In this document: piece by piece, positions 36,444-46,228 of the stretch | How positions within the stretch are numbered: the first letter of the stretch is position 1 | Layout of the letters: each line of letters starts with the position of its first letter | Origin: Humulus lupulus | Lineage: Eukaryota; Streptophyta; Magnoliopsida; Rosales; Cannabaceae | Direction of reading: 5' to 3' | Assembly: GCF_963169125.1 (NCBI RefSeq) | Contig: NC_084795.1 | Coordinates: 137,493,701 to 137,557,700, forward strand | Length of the DNA: 64,000 nucleotides | Made by a program: the position numbers and the translations under genes | The notes under the pieces: model-generated | What the model saw: only the letters and a program-made list of their open reading frames with translations | Told to the model about the DNA's origin: nothing | Databases searched by the model: none

Positions 36444-38938
36444 TGTAGCATCCCAAATTCGCTAATAAGGCTTAGGGCCTTGATTAGCGTGTCAGGAGGG
36501 CAATAATTGATTTAATTATGTTAATATGTGAATTTGATGATTATGTGATCTGAAATGCATGTTTATGTGAATTAATTATGCATGTGGGCCCCATATGGCT
36601 ACTAGGGGCATAATTGTAATTTTAGCTTATTGAGGGCATAAATACAATAATTGTGAATATTGTGATCTTTACCACCTGTAAGTGGTGATATATTTGTGAC
36701 GCACGATCCGAGACAGTCCTAGGGAGTGGTTTAGTTAGAATGTCACAACGGGGTCAAATACCCGGCTCGGGAGGAGCCTAGGAGGGTATTTTGGGTATAT
36801 AATAAGTGTTTGGAATTTATGGTGTAACAGGTAGTAATTTAGTAACCATTTGGACATGTCGGGGTTAAACAGGGATTTATAGGAACACTCGAGGGGTTAG
36901 TGGGACACAATAAATCACAGAAGTGCCTTTGGGTCACATAAAGATAGAGGTTAAGCTTAAAGGGCAGTTTGGTCATTTGGCAGGGGTAATACTTAACTTA
37001 GAAGATTTGAGAAATAGCTGGAACTAAGTAAAAGGAAGCAAATTCTCAGCTTCTCTTCTCTTGGTCGGTTCAGCACTTCTCTCCTTGGAGCTTGATTTTG
37101 AGGGATTCTAGACAAGAAATCTAAGGCTTAGAGCTTGGGAGGAGTAAGCTTGGGAAGTTGAAGAGCAGGTGTAAGCTTGAATTCATCATTGAGGTAAGGA
37201 GCCTAACACTAAATTCTTTTAGGTTGTGCTGAGTTTTGGTTAGAATTGTAAGTTGCATGTGAACTAGATTCTTAAGTTAAGTTTGATTATGGGTTGAGTT
37301 TATGGGATTGTGTTGGACTTGTTATGGAGCCTAGATGGTGTGGTAGGAAAGTCCAAGCTTAATTATGGGTTTAGATATTGATTTGGGTTGATTTTAGAAG
37401 AATTGACTCGAAGGAAATGCATGTAAAAATGGAGGCTTTCTGGGTTTGGGGGTGTGAGCCGTGGCCCGCGTGTGCATAGAGGCCTGGGGAGGTCTCTATT
37501 CTTAAGGCACGCCGCGACCCTAGGAAGGGCATGCCGCGGCCCATGCCTCCCAACAGGGAGGGATGATGCCTCTGTTTTGAGGCATGCTGCGACCCTTAAG
37601 GGGCTGGGCCGCGGCCCTAGTTCAAAGTGTTGGTCATTTGTGGGTTTTTGGCTCGAGAACCCAAAAGTTAGGGCTAGGAAAGGATTTTACCACCCAGATT
37701 GGTAGAATCCAAGGTCTCGGAGGCTAGAATTATATCCTGAAGTTATTTATTGGACTATAACTTGATGGATGGCTATTATTAATGCCTTGTGACTAGGTTT
37801 TCTGCAAGGCTCAGGTTAGAGGACTGTGCTCGGAATTGTGGTGCTCAGGAAGCTTGGGACATAGGTAAGAGAACTGTTTGTACCCGTAGAGCTATGTGGT
37901 GTGTATTACTGTATGTATTTTTTATGGTTTGTTATGTCATATATGTGAATGTGACTGATCGGCAAAAGCTAGGAGCAACAAGAGCTGAGAGCGACAAGAG
38001 CTGGGAGCGGCAAGAGTCGGGAGCAGCAAGAGCCAGGAGCGAAAAAAGCGAGAAGCGGCAAGAGCCGGGAGAGGCAAGAGCCGGGAGCGGCAAAAGCCGA
38101 GAGAGGAAAAAGTCGGGATCGACAAGAGTTGAGAGCAGCAAGGGGCCGAGAACGATGTTGAGCACGTGGAGTGCAAGCCGTTAGGGCGAGACTCTCCTAG
38201 GGTGATGGAGTCATCCTCTCGGTGCAGACCGCAAACCCAGGGCTCAGAAAAGCACTTGGGACGGCATGGCCGCTATGTGTTTAGTATGTTGGTTGCTTCG
38301 TTATATGTTGTTGTGATATTGAACTGCTGTGATATTATACTGCTGAGATGTTATGCTATTGTGCTTATGTGTTAATATATTGCTATGATGTTGTGTTGAT
38401 GTACTTATGTGCTACTATACTTCCATGATGTGATCTTGTTCTGCTATCATGCCATTGCGTATTCTAAGAACAGTTTTTAGATGGATTATTGCCTTGAATT
38501 AAGTATTTATTTGTTGAGATAAATTATAGTATGTTTTGCTTTAAGGTTCTCTTGCTAGGCCTCGGCTCACGGGTGCTCTGTGGTGCAGGTAAGGGCAAGG
38601 AAAAGACCAATCAACCATGAGTTAGAGGACATGGAGCGGTGCGTACATGTTTGGCCTACCTGGCCACCACGGCTGGGGTATTTTGAGGAGCTGGTCATGA
38701 GCATTGATTTTGTCGCTTAGGCCGACTGTAAAGTAACTTTTTGAGTTGTAAAAAACTGTTTCTAAATAGTATTTTTGGATCCCAATGTAACCCTTTTCAT
38801 GATCTAAAGGAACGGCTGACTTTTTACACCAAAATCTTATTTAAATGAGTTTATATTTTAACCTAAAACCTCGATTAGCAAGTGATTAGCACATTTTAAA
38901 CTCACTTAGTAACGACTCTAAGGAAGTAGGGCGTTACA
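36444..38938 (+). mobile_element. Solo LTR, Tekay type, inserted in RT of C
   Basis: 2495 bp, TGTAGCATCCC to GGGCGTTACA, plus strand, flanked by perfect duplications ATCGC at 36439-36443 and 38939-38943. Most similar to the LTR of A (shared TGACTGATCGGC block, GGTGCAGGTAAGGGCAAGG near 38582). It carries an expanded 16-bp minisatellite (37963-38155). Open frames within, including one at 37789-38184 running through the minisatellite, are not genes. Confidence 0.9.
37963..38155 (+). repeat. 16-bp minisatellite, about 12 units
   Basis: Units of the form CAAGAGCCGGGAGCGG follow each other at exact 16-bp spacing with point variation. Because 16 is not a multiple of 3 the array is open in several frames on both strands, giving highly charged predicted peptides that repeat every 16 residues. 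The homologous LTR of A has about one unit (near 9752-9770), and the inverted LTR 40852-43062 has about four (41445-41514). Confidence 0.85.
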
Positions 38939-40851
38939 ATCGCCCATGAATACGATCACAAACCGATGAAGATAATCTTTGAACACCCTGGTTATCATAT
39001 CCATAAAATTTGCTGGGGCATTAGTCAAACCAAATTACATAACTAGAAACTCATAATGCCCATATCTGGTGCGAAAAGTAGTCTTCGGTATATCATCCTC
39101 CTTAATCCTCAGCTGGTGATAACTAGATCAAAGATCGATCTTCGAGAATATCGTCTTACCCTGCAACTGATCAAACAGGTCATCTATCCTTGGAAGAGGA
39201 TACTTGTTCTTAATGGTTAACTTGTTCAGTTTCTTGTAATCAATACACATCCTCAGAGAACCGTCCTTCTTCTTTACAAATAGGACTGGCGCACCCCATG
39301 GAGAGAAACTAGGTCTAATAAAATGCAAGTGTTACAACTCATGTAACCGTACCTCCAGTTCTTTCAACTCTGCTGGGGCCATTCTATACGGTTCCCTAGA
39401 CACTAGTTATGTCCCTGGTACCAATTCAATAACAAACTTTATCTTTGTGTGTGGCAGAAACCCTAGCAAATCATCTAGAAACACATCCAGAAACTCACAG
39501 ATTAGTTGGGTCTCTTCTGGTCTCACTGGCACGACCTGAGTGGTATCCACCACACTAGCTAGGAATCTAATGCAACCACCTCGCAGTAGGTCTCTAGCCC
39601 TCAACGCTAATATCATAGGTTCACGGGGTCCATGCACAGTGCCAACAAATACAAAGGGACCCTCACCCTCAGGCTCAAAGGTTACCATCTTCTTTTTGCA
39701 ATCTATGGTTGCCCCATATTTCACTAACCAGTCCATTCCCAAAATCATGTCAAAGTCATTCATTACTAGCTCAACAAATCAACTGATAACTCTCTGTTAT
39801 TCGCTGTCACTGGCAACGATCTAATCGATCTCCTAGAGACTACTAACTCTTAAATGGATAGTAAAGTTCTTAACCCCACAGTACAATAATCACATGGTCT
39901 ACACAGTCTCTCAATTGGCCTACTATAAACAAAAGAGTTTGTAGCACCAGAATCAATCAAAATAGTATAGGAGGTTCCAACACTAGAAAGATGACCTGTC
40001 ACTACTGAGGGACTAGCTTCAGCCTCTGCCTGCGTCAATGCGAACACTTGAGTTGGATTCGAGCTGTCCACCTTCCTTGGTTCTTCTTTCCTTGCTCTCG
40101 AGTAATATTTCTTCAAATGTTCCACTATCCCACGCAAAAAACAGGCATTTTCCTGACACTCTCACGCATGGTACCTCTTACATTTAGCACACACTGGGTA
40201 GGTCCTCAAGACCTGATTGTCGCCCTGGCGGCCTATCTGTAAACCCCTTGGCCTCCTGTCGAGGTCTGAAGATGAAAAGGTATCTAGAGTCTTCCTTTTC
40301 TGGTCACTAAGGCCTCCGTCTCTACTAAAACCCATAAATGGAGGTCCCATCCTCCTAGTGTCTCTCCTGGCCGCGTTCTTGCGCCAAATTTTGTTCTCTG
40401 CACCCTCAACAGTAATGGCATTCTCTACCGCCTGAGCATATGTCGTCACCCTAGGCACGGTAGTAATGCGAACATCTCGGGCTATCATAGGTTGTAGGCC
40501 CTGAAGGAACCTTTCCTTCCTAGTCCCATCAATGGGTACCAAGTCTACAACAAACTTGGCCAGTCTATCAAATCTCAGTGCGTACTTTGTCACTGACATG
40601 TTCCCCTATAACAATTTACTGAACTTTTCTGCCTTTGTAGCCCTAACTTTATCATTGTAATACTTCTCATTGAACAAAGTTCTAAACTCTTCCCAATCCA
40701 GAGTATTGACGTTCCTGGTCTGGGATATCACTTCCCACCAAATTCGAGCATCCTCTCGAAACATATATGTGGCATAGGCCACCCTTTCATTACCAACTAC
40801 CCTCAAGAAATCCAGGATACCGGTAACCATACTCATCCATTGCTCGGCCTT
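38939..40851 (-). pseudogene. pol: gag (C-terminal part), protease and RT (N-terminal part) of element C
   Basis: Read from 40851 down. Gag core (WWEVISQTRNVNTLDWEEFRTLFNEKYY; 40884-40606 open across the junction), MSVTKYALRFDRLAKF, zinc-knuckle remnant CAKCKRYHA*EC near 40165, then the LTQAEAEASPS linker, protease active site LIDSGATNSFV near 39960, MNDFDMILGMDW, FEPEGEGPFVFVGTVHG, and RT start [37 protein letters not shown] (39128-39328 open). Stops near 40606, 40162, 39850 and 39340, with a shift near 39780. It keeps CAG at two codons that are TAG in E. Confidence 0.9.
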
Positions 40852-43062
40852 TGTAATACCCAAATACCTTAGAGTCGTTACCATGTGATTTAAAAATGTT
40901 CCATTAGCTCGCTAATCGAGGCTTTAGGTTGAAAAGTATGATTAAATTGAAATAAAGACTCATTGGATAACATTAATTATAAAGTTTGGACATTCATTTA
41001 AAACCGTAAAAGTTATACATTTAGGATCCCAAAATAATGTTTGAAAATGTTTTACAACTCAAAATGTGAATATAGTTGACCTAAATGACAAAACCAATCA
41101 TTACAGCATATTCCTCAAAATAACCCTGGTCGTGGCAGCCAGGTAGGCTAAACATGTACGCGCCACTCCACGCTCTCCAACTATTGGTTGGTCAATCTTC
41201 CCCTTGCCCTTACTTGCACCATAGAGCACCCATGAGCCGAAGTCCAGCAAGAAAACTCAACGCATAACAACTCACAATTCAATCCAATAATATATAGCAT
41301 AAACAGTCAACAGATTAAACATATAGCGGCCTATGCTGACCCAGGTGATTTACCAGGCTCTGGTTTTGTGGTCTTCACCGAGCGGGTGGATACAACACCC
41401 TTAGAGGGCCTTGCCCTAGTGGCCTACACTCAGTGTGCTTTTTTCGTTCCTGGCCTTCGTTGTTCTTGACTTTCGTCGTTCTCAGCCCTTTGTCGTTCTC
41501 GGCCTTTGTCATTCATTCATAATCATGCACAACATAGCATAGTATTTACAAGTATTCGCACATACATTAAACACAAATATTAGGGCCACACCCTGAAACA
41601 CAAACAATAGGACCATGCCCTGCTCTACGGGCACAAACATTTTTCTTACTTGTGTCCTGGGCTAACTGACTACTGCGATCCCGAGCACAATCCCTTATAC
41701 CTGAGCCTTGGCATAAAACCTAGTCACAACGCCATAATAAATAAATATCCATCAATCCCTAACCAATTAAAAACTTCAGATTAAAATACTAGCCTTCGGG
41801 ACCTCAAATTCTACTAAACCAGGTAGTGGAATCCTTCCCGAGCTTAAAACCCTCAAATGGCCAACCTTTCCTATTTGAGCCGCGACCCAGCCCTTAAGGG
41901 TAGCGATGTGCTCAAGTCAAAGATCCTTGGGCTCACATCAATGGGACACGAGCCGTGATGCGCCTCAGCCTGCGCCACGGTGCTTGGGAAAAATTTGAGG
42001 CTCCCTCAAGCCTCTCAATTCACGCGGGTTGGATCACCTGATGAACAGGGTCGCGGCTCGAGCCTCAAAACCCCGAAATCCCACCATTTTTCTTCATTTT
42101 TCCCCGAGCCTAAACCACCAAATCACACCCCAGAAAACATCTAAACCTAGAATTAAGTCTAGAACCCTCATCCACACAGCCTAAGCATCACAACAACTCA
42201 AAAAATTATTCCATATCCTCACCCAAACTCAAAATCAATCTAGAGTTCAACCCTCACGCAAGCCTTTGGTTCACAGTAGAATTAAACAGAAAAAGATCAA
42301 GTTTTAACCCTTACCATACTGAGAATTCGACCTAAGCTAGCTCTCCGGCACTTCTAGCTTCACAACCTCAATTCTTTGCCCCAAATTCTGAACTTCACCA
42401 CCAAAATTTCCCAAAATCCTCTAAGTCACCAAGAGAGGGAGAGAGAGAAAGAGAGACAGGATGAAATTGTTCTATTTGTTGTTTCTCCTTAGTTCAAGAG
42501 TTTTGATCAGCTTAAGCCTATCCTCAGCTACCTAATGACCAAAATGCCCCTAGATATAACCTTAGTCCTTTAATGCCACCAAGGGAAATACCGTCATTTG
42601 TCACATCCCGCTAATTCCTCAAGTGTTCCTATAATTCCCCATTTAATCCCCTGACATACTCAAATGATCGCTAAATCGCCACCCATTACCCGGTAGACCA
42701 GAACACACACTATGTTCCCATAATACCTCTAGGCTCACCCTAAGTCGGGTATTCAACCCCGTTGTGACTATTTCGTTATTCTGCTCCCTAGGACCGTCTC
42801 GGATCACACATCACAAATACATCACCACAAGTGGTATCAGGCACAACATACATATAATTCATATTTATGCCCTCAATGGGCCAAAATTACAATTATGCCC
42901 CTATTAACTAAATTGGACCAACATGCATATTTAATTCACCTAAACATGCATTTTTAGTCACATAATCATTTAATCCACATATTAACATAATTAAATAAGT
43001 TATTGCCCTCCCAGCATGCTAATCAAGGCACTAAGCCTTATTAGCAAATTTGGGACGTTACA
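40852..43062 (-). mobile_element. Solo LTR, Tekay type, inserted in gag of C
   Basis: 2211 bp, plus-strand ends TGTAATACCC and GGACGTTACA, flanked by perfect duplications GCCTT at 40847-40851 and 43063-43067. Subfamily nearer to the LTRs of A and 36444-38938 than to those of E. Includes about four 16-bp minisatellite units (41445-41514) and a GA-rich stretch (42434-42460). Confidence 0.9.
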
Positions 43063-43364
43063 GCCTTGGCCGGATCTGCACTGCCCTCAAAGACTGGAGG
43101 GTGCTACTTTCTAAACCTTTCATAAAGAGGTTCTCATCTATTCCAAGCCTCAGATAGTTGTACCACTGTCGGTACCAACGCAGGTGGCACCTCTGGCTGA
43201 ATGTTCCCTGTTGGAACCTGTTGTTGTCTAAGTAGACAGATCTCTTCATCCTGCCTCTGTAATCTGGCTTGCATATCAGCAAGCACTTGCTGCCAGCACT
43301 CTAGAGCTGGCGAAGGGGTCTGACCATGATTATCATTCTCGGCCTGTATTTCTTTGCCGACCAA
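43063..43364 (-). pseudogene. gag: gag N-terminus of element C
   Basis: Begins at 43364 (MVGKEIQAEND) and matches the N-terminus of the E gag: ECWQQVLADMQARLQRQDEEICLLRQQ, a likely coiled coil. A stop near 43134 is followed by the EPLYERFRK and FEGSADPAKA segments, after which the solo LTR interrupts. It continues at 40851. Confidence 0.85.
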
Positions 43365-43886
43365 TGCATCTGACTACCCTGGAAGCATACTTCCAAGCTT
43401 ATATCTTTCTGTAGTAATCAACTCGACCTGTTAGGTAGTAATAACAATACCCCTTGCCGCCCTGTGGCCCAAGACTGAACAAACAAGCATTCACACTCAA
43501 CAGACATGCTAATAAGCATGTCAGTTCATATTCATACTCAAACATTGTGCTAATGAGCACTTCCTAACATTTATAAATAGATAACGATGCTAATAAGCAT
43601 TTCCTGGTATACATATGCTTATAACAGCGCTAATAAGCATTTCCTTCACATTAACAAGCAATAATGGCACTAATAAGCGCAACTTTAACATGCATACTGC
43701 AGTCAAGGGCTAGGCCCTATCAGAATATCTCATGCTCCTTAATAAGGCGGGCAGATAAGGCATTTATATCTTATTTAAGTAGTTAAACACATAATCACAT
43801 ACATAGTTACCAAACCCTGAGTCGAGCTTGTCTGTAGTGGCGAGTGTACATGCCCAACTAGTCTTTAGGAACCCTTAACATGGCAC
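43365..43886 (-). other. 5' leader of element C with a hairpin array
   Basis: Non-coding. Contains five copies of a GCTAATAAGC-type motif at about 40-bp spacing (43506-43680) and AGGGC-TAG-GCCCT at 43706-43718, which is conserved in the leader of E. See the separate repeat entry. Confidence 0.65.
43506..43680 (-). repeat. ~40-bp tandem array of small hairpins, five copies
   Basis: Motif cores lie at 43506-43519, 43547-43560, 43587-43600, 43627-43640 and 43667-43680 (spacings 41, 40, 40, 40). Each is a 5-bp inverted repeat around a 4-base loop (AGCAT / ATGCT type). The second has both arms changed (GTGCT...AGCAC), and the fifth keeps pairing only on the RNA-sense strand through a G-U pair. 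Confidence 0.7.
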
Positions 43887-43901
43887 GCTCTGATACCAAG
43901 T
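43887..43901 (-). other. Primer-binding site of element C
   Basis: TGGTATCAGAGC on the minus strand, three bases after the LTR end: the standard initiator-methionine tRNA site of many plant LTR elements. Confidence 0.85.
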
Positions 43902-45416
43902 TGTAACGCCCTGGATAGCCAAGGCTGTTACACTGTGTATTTTAAATAGTGCTAGACTCTCTAAACAAGTCATTTGGCCATAAACGTGTGACTAAACGTG
44001 ATTAATGGTTTAGGGTTAAAAAATTTGTCCAAAGGAATAACCATTTCATAAAAATGTTTACGTTCGTACATAGAATCCCAAAATAAACATTTAAAAGGTT
44101 ATTTACATCTCAAAAGTTACAATAAGCCGACCTAAGCGGCAAAATAGGGTTTAACCCTAGTTCCACTGAGAAACCCCGGCCGTGATGGTTGAGTAGCCGC
44201 ATATGTACACATTGCCACCGAAGTTCTCCAACTCATGGTTGGTCACAAATCCCTTTCCCCTTACTTGCACCACAAAGCCCTCGTGAGTTGAGGCTCAGTA
44301 AGAAAACTTAAACATGCTCATAAGCAGTTAATAACATATTAAATAATCATAATAAGCATGCCTAGTAGTAATAACCATACTCATGCATGCATTCTATTCA
44401 GATAAATGAATACAGTGTCACACTGAAGCCCCTTGCCCTAGATACATGACCATAGAGTCACAGTGGGGCCCGTTGCCCTAGGATATGGGACTATAGAGTC
44501 ACCCTGGGGCCTAACTCCCTATCATCAGTATAACCAGCCTTAAAGCTGGGCCAGCGTACCTGGCACTTAGTTTTGAAACAACCATAGGGTCGGTCAAGCG
44601 TATACCATGCTCCTGATTAGGCCTAACCATATCGGCCTGTGCTCCACACGCTATTGCCACCCTTTATTGCCACCCTTGACTTATAAGTCAGTTCTTTCGA
44701 CCAGCGCTCAGCGCGCCATTGCTGCCCTTGACTTATAAGTCAATGCTTTCGACCAGCGCTTAGAGTGTTATTGTCGTCCTTGACTTATAAGTCAATCATT
44801 TTCAATCAGATAATGTAGACAAGCATACATCATTTAACAATTATCCAAATGCAAAGCATTCAAGCATGCTTAATCAAACAATCACAGGGGCTTGAGCCCT
44901 AATCATATTCATATTTAACAACCTGGCCAAGCCCTAATCACATATATCTTGTATTGGGTGCAGTTTTCTCATATTTAGTCCAAGCAAAAGCTTATTAACA
45001 ACGAGCCCCGAGGATGATCCAGTTCTGAGCTCTAGCGGTACCCTAGTCACAACCATAGTAAGCGATATCCATCAATATCGAGTAAATAAGGACGTCTGGA
45101 CAGTGTCCTAGCCTCCGAAACTTCGAATTCTACTAAACCGGGTAGTAGAACCCTTCCCGAGCCCTTAGGTTCAAGTTCCCACCACCTGAAGCCTAACTTG
45201 GCCAATAACCCTAATTTGAGCCGCGACGCCCCTCACTAAGCGTCCCGGCTCTCCATAAGTCAGAGAAACCTAACCCTATTTTACTGGACATGCGCTACGA
45301 CCACTAAGCATCGTGATGCCATGGCGGTTTAGAGAACTACCCTGGCCTCTAAGTTTATGAGGGTTGCGGTGCCTCAAGAACCCAGTTTTTCAAACATTTC
45401 TTTGAGCCAATCCCCT
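43902..45416 (-). mobile_element. 5' LTR of element C, cut by element T2
   Basis: Starts TGTAACGCCCTGG on the plus strand and matches the LTR at 28747-30726 from about 44367 on. It is interrupted at 45416 within CCAATCCCCT, where the other LTR reads CCAATCCCTC (29742). The remaining ~975 bp should lie right of the window, beyond T2. Confidence 0.88.
44641..44796 (-). repeat. ~58-bp tandem repeat in the LTR of C, three copies
   Basis: Each copy ends in TTGACTTATAAGTCA and begins with a GCGCT-type segment; copies end near 44690, 44753 and 44795. The other LTR of the same element has two copies. Confidence 0.7.
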
Positions 45417-46195
45417 TGTGGTGGATATCCCAGTCCAAGGGTCAAATCTCACCATGTGGGATCTAGATAAAGCTTCCGGGTCCATCCTCCCATTTCAACT
45501 CACTATCAGGATACACCTTTCGATCCATCATAGCTAACTGATGTCTACCTTGGTAAATGAACCTGAACCTTGGTAAATGAACCCGGACCATACGTCCTGG
45601 TAGAACTAGACCAATATTCCATCTGGTTGACGTGTCCCTGAGAAATCCAGTAGTTGGTCTCCTTAACTAACCTGCAAAAGGGATACACACGAAATGTACA
45701 ATGTTCCTAGGGATCGGTACTGACACTACTCTGACAGATCCTGTCCCCAGAATCCCCCTGATGGCTCACGCGCACCAATCTGTGTCAACGTACAAGAGAC
45801 AGTTGTAGTGCCCTACCACGCTTAAGACAACCCAATGGGCCTAGATTAAACACTATGTATTTAAATTCTCCACTTGTATTATAGATCCATTAGAGGGTAA
45901 TTATGCTTATATCTTTATTGGGCTCAGATTAGTCCAACCCAAACTACAAGGCCACCTATAAATAGGGTCATTAGTGCACTATAGCAAGGATCTGATCCAA
46001 CCTTTTCATGCATGCAAAAATGCTACTAAACTTGATAAAACCTCCATTGTTAAACTCTCTAAAGCTCAATACAACTGACTCGTGGACTAAGGCTCATTAA
46101 CGCCCAACCACGTAAAAAATTTGGCCTTGTTTACTTCCTTTCTTTCTTTTTAGCTTTCTTAATATATTTATAGTTTTCGAAAAACTCAGTATACA
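45417..46195 (+). mobile_element. 5' LTR of T2
   Basis: 779 bp, starting TGTGGTGG where homology to the LTR of C stops and ending ACTCAGTATACA before the primer region. TATA box at 45957-45964. The start is inferred from the break in homology, not from a second LTR copy. Confidence 0.7.
45957..45964 (+). promoter_or_regulatory. Putative TATA box in the T2 LTR
   Basis: TATAAATA, 239 bp before the LTR end and upstream of gag, in the usual place of an LTR promoter. Confidence 0.55.
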
Positions 46196-46215
46196 TTTTG
46201 GTGCTTTAATTGAGA
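46196..46215 (+). other. Primer-binding region of T2
   Basis: TTTTGGTGCTTTAATTGAGA directly follows the LTR and matches the corresponding site of T1. tRNA not assigned. Confidence 0.55.
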
Positions 46216-46228
46216 ACTATAAGAAAGC

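Larger units (their letters stand above)
28747..45416 (-). mobile_element. Tekay/Del-type element C with four internal solo LTRs
   Basis: Minus-strand element: truncated 3' LTR (28747-30726), polypurine tract, chromodomain/integrase (30759-32369), RNase H (33483-33839), RT (36115-36443 and 38944-39400), protease and gag (39407-40851, 43068-43364), leader, primer site, and 5' LTR (43902-45416) cut by element T2. Removing the four solo LTRs and one copy of each duplication restores a contiguous gene order. Outer duplications are not available: the left end is deleted and the right end lies beyond the window. Confidence 0.9.

Noticed and set aside
37789..38184. A gene for a charged repeat protein (either strand)
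   Set aside because: It is the 16-bp minisatellite read in frame; the frame starts in LTR sequence and has no homolog-like domain outside the array.
43506..43680. A CRISPR-like array
   Set aside because: Plant nuclear DNA; units are imperfect, short and tandem with no conserved long repeat or cas genes.
43887..43901. A tRNA fragment or tRNA gene
   Set aside because: Only the 12-base complement of a tRNA end is present next to an LTR; this is a primer-binding site.
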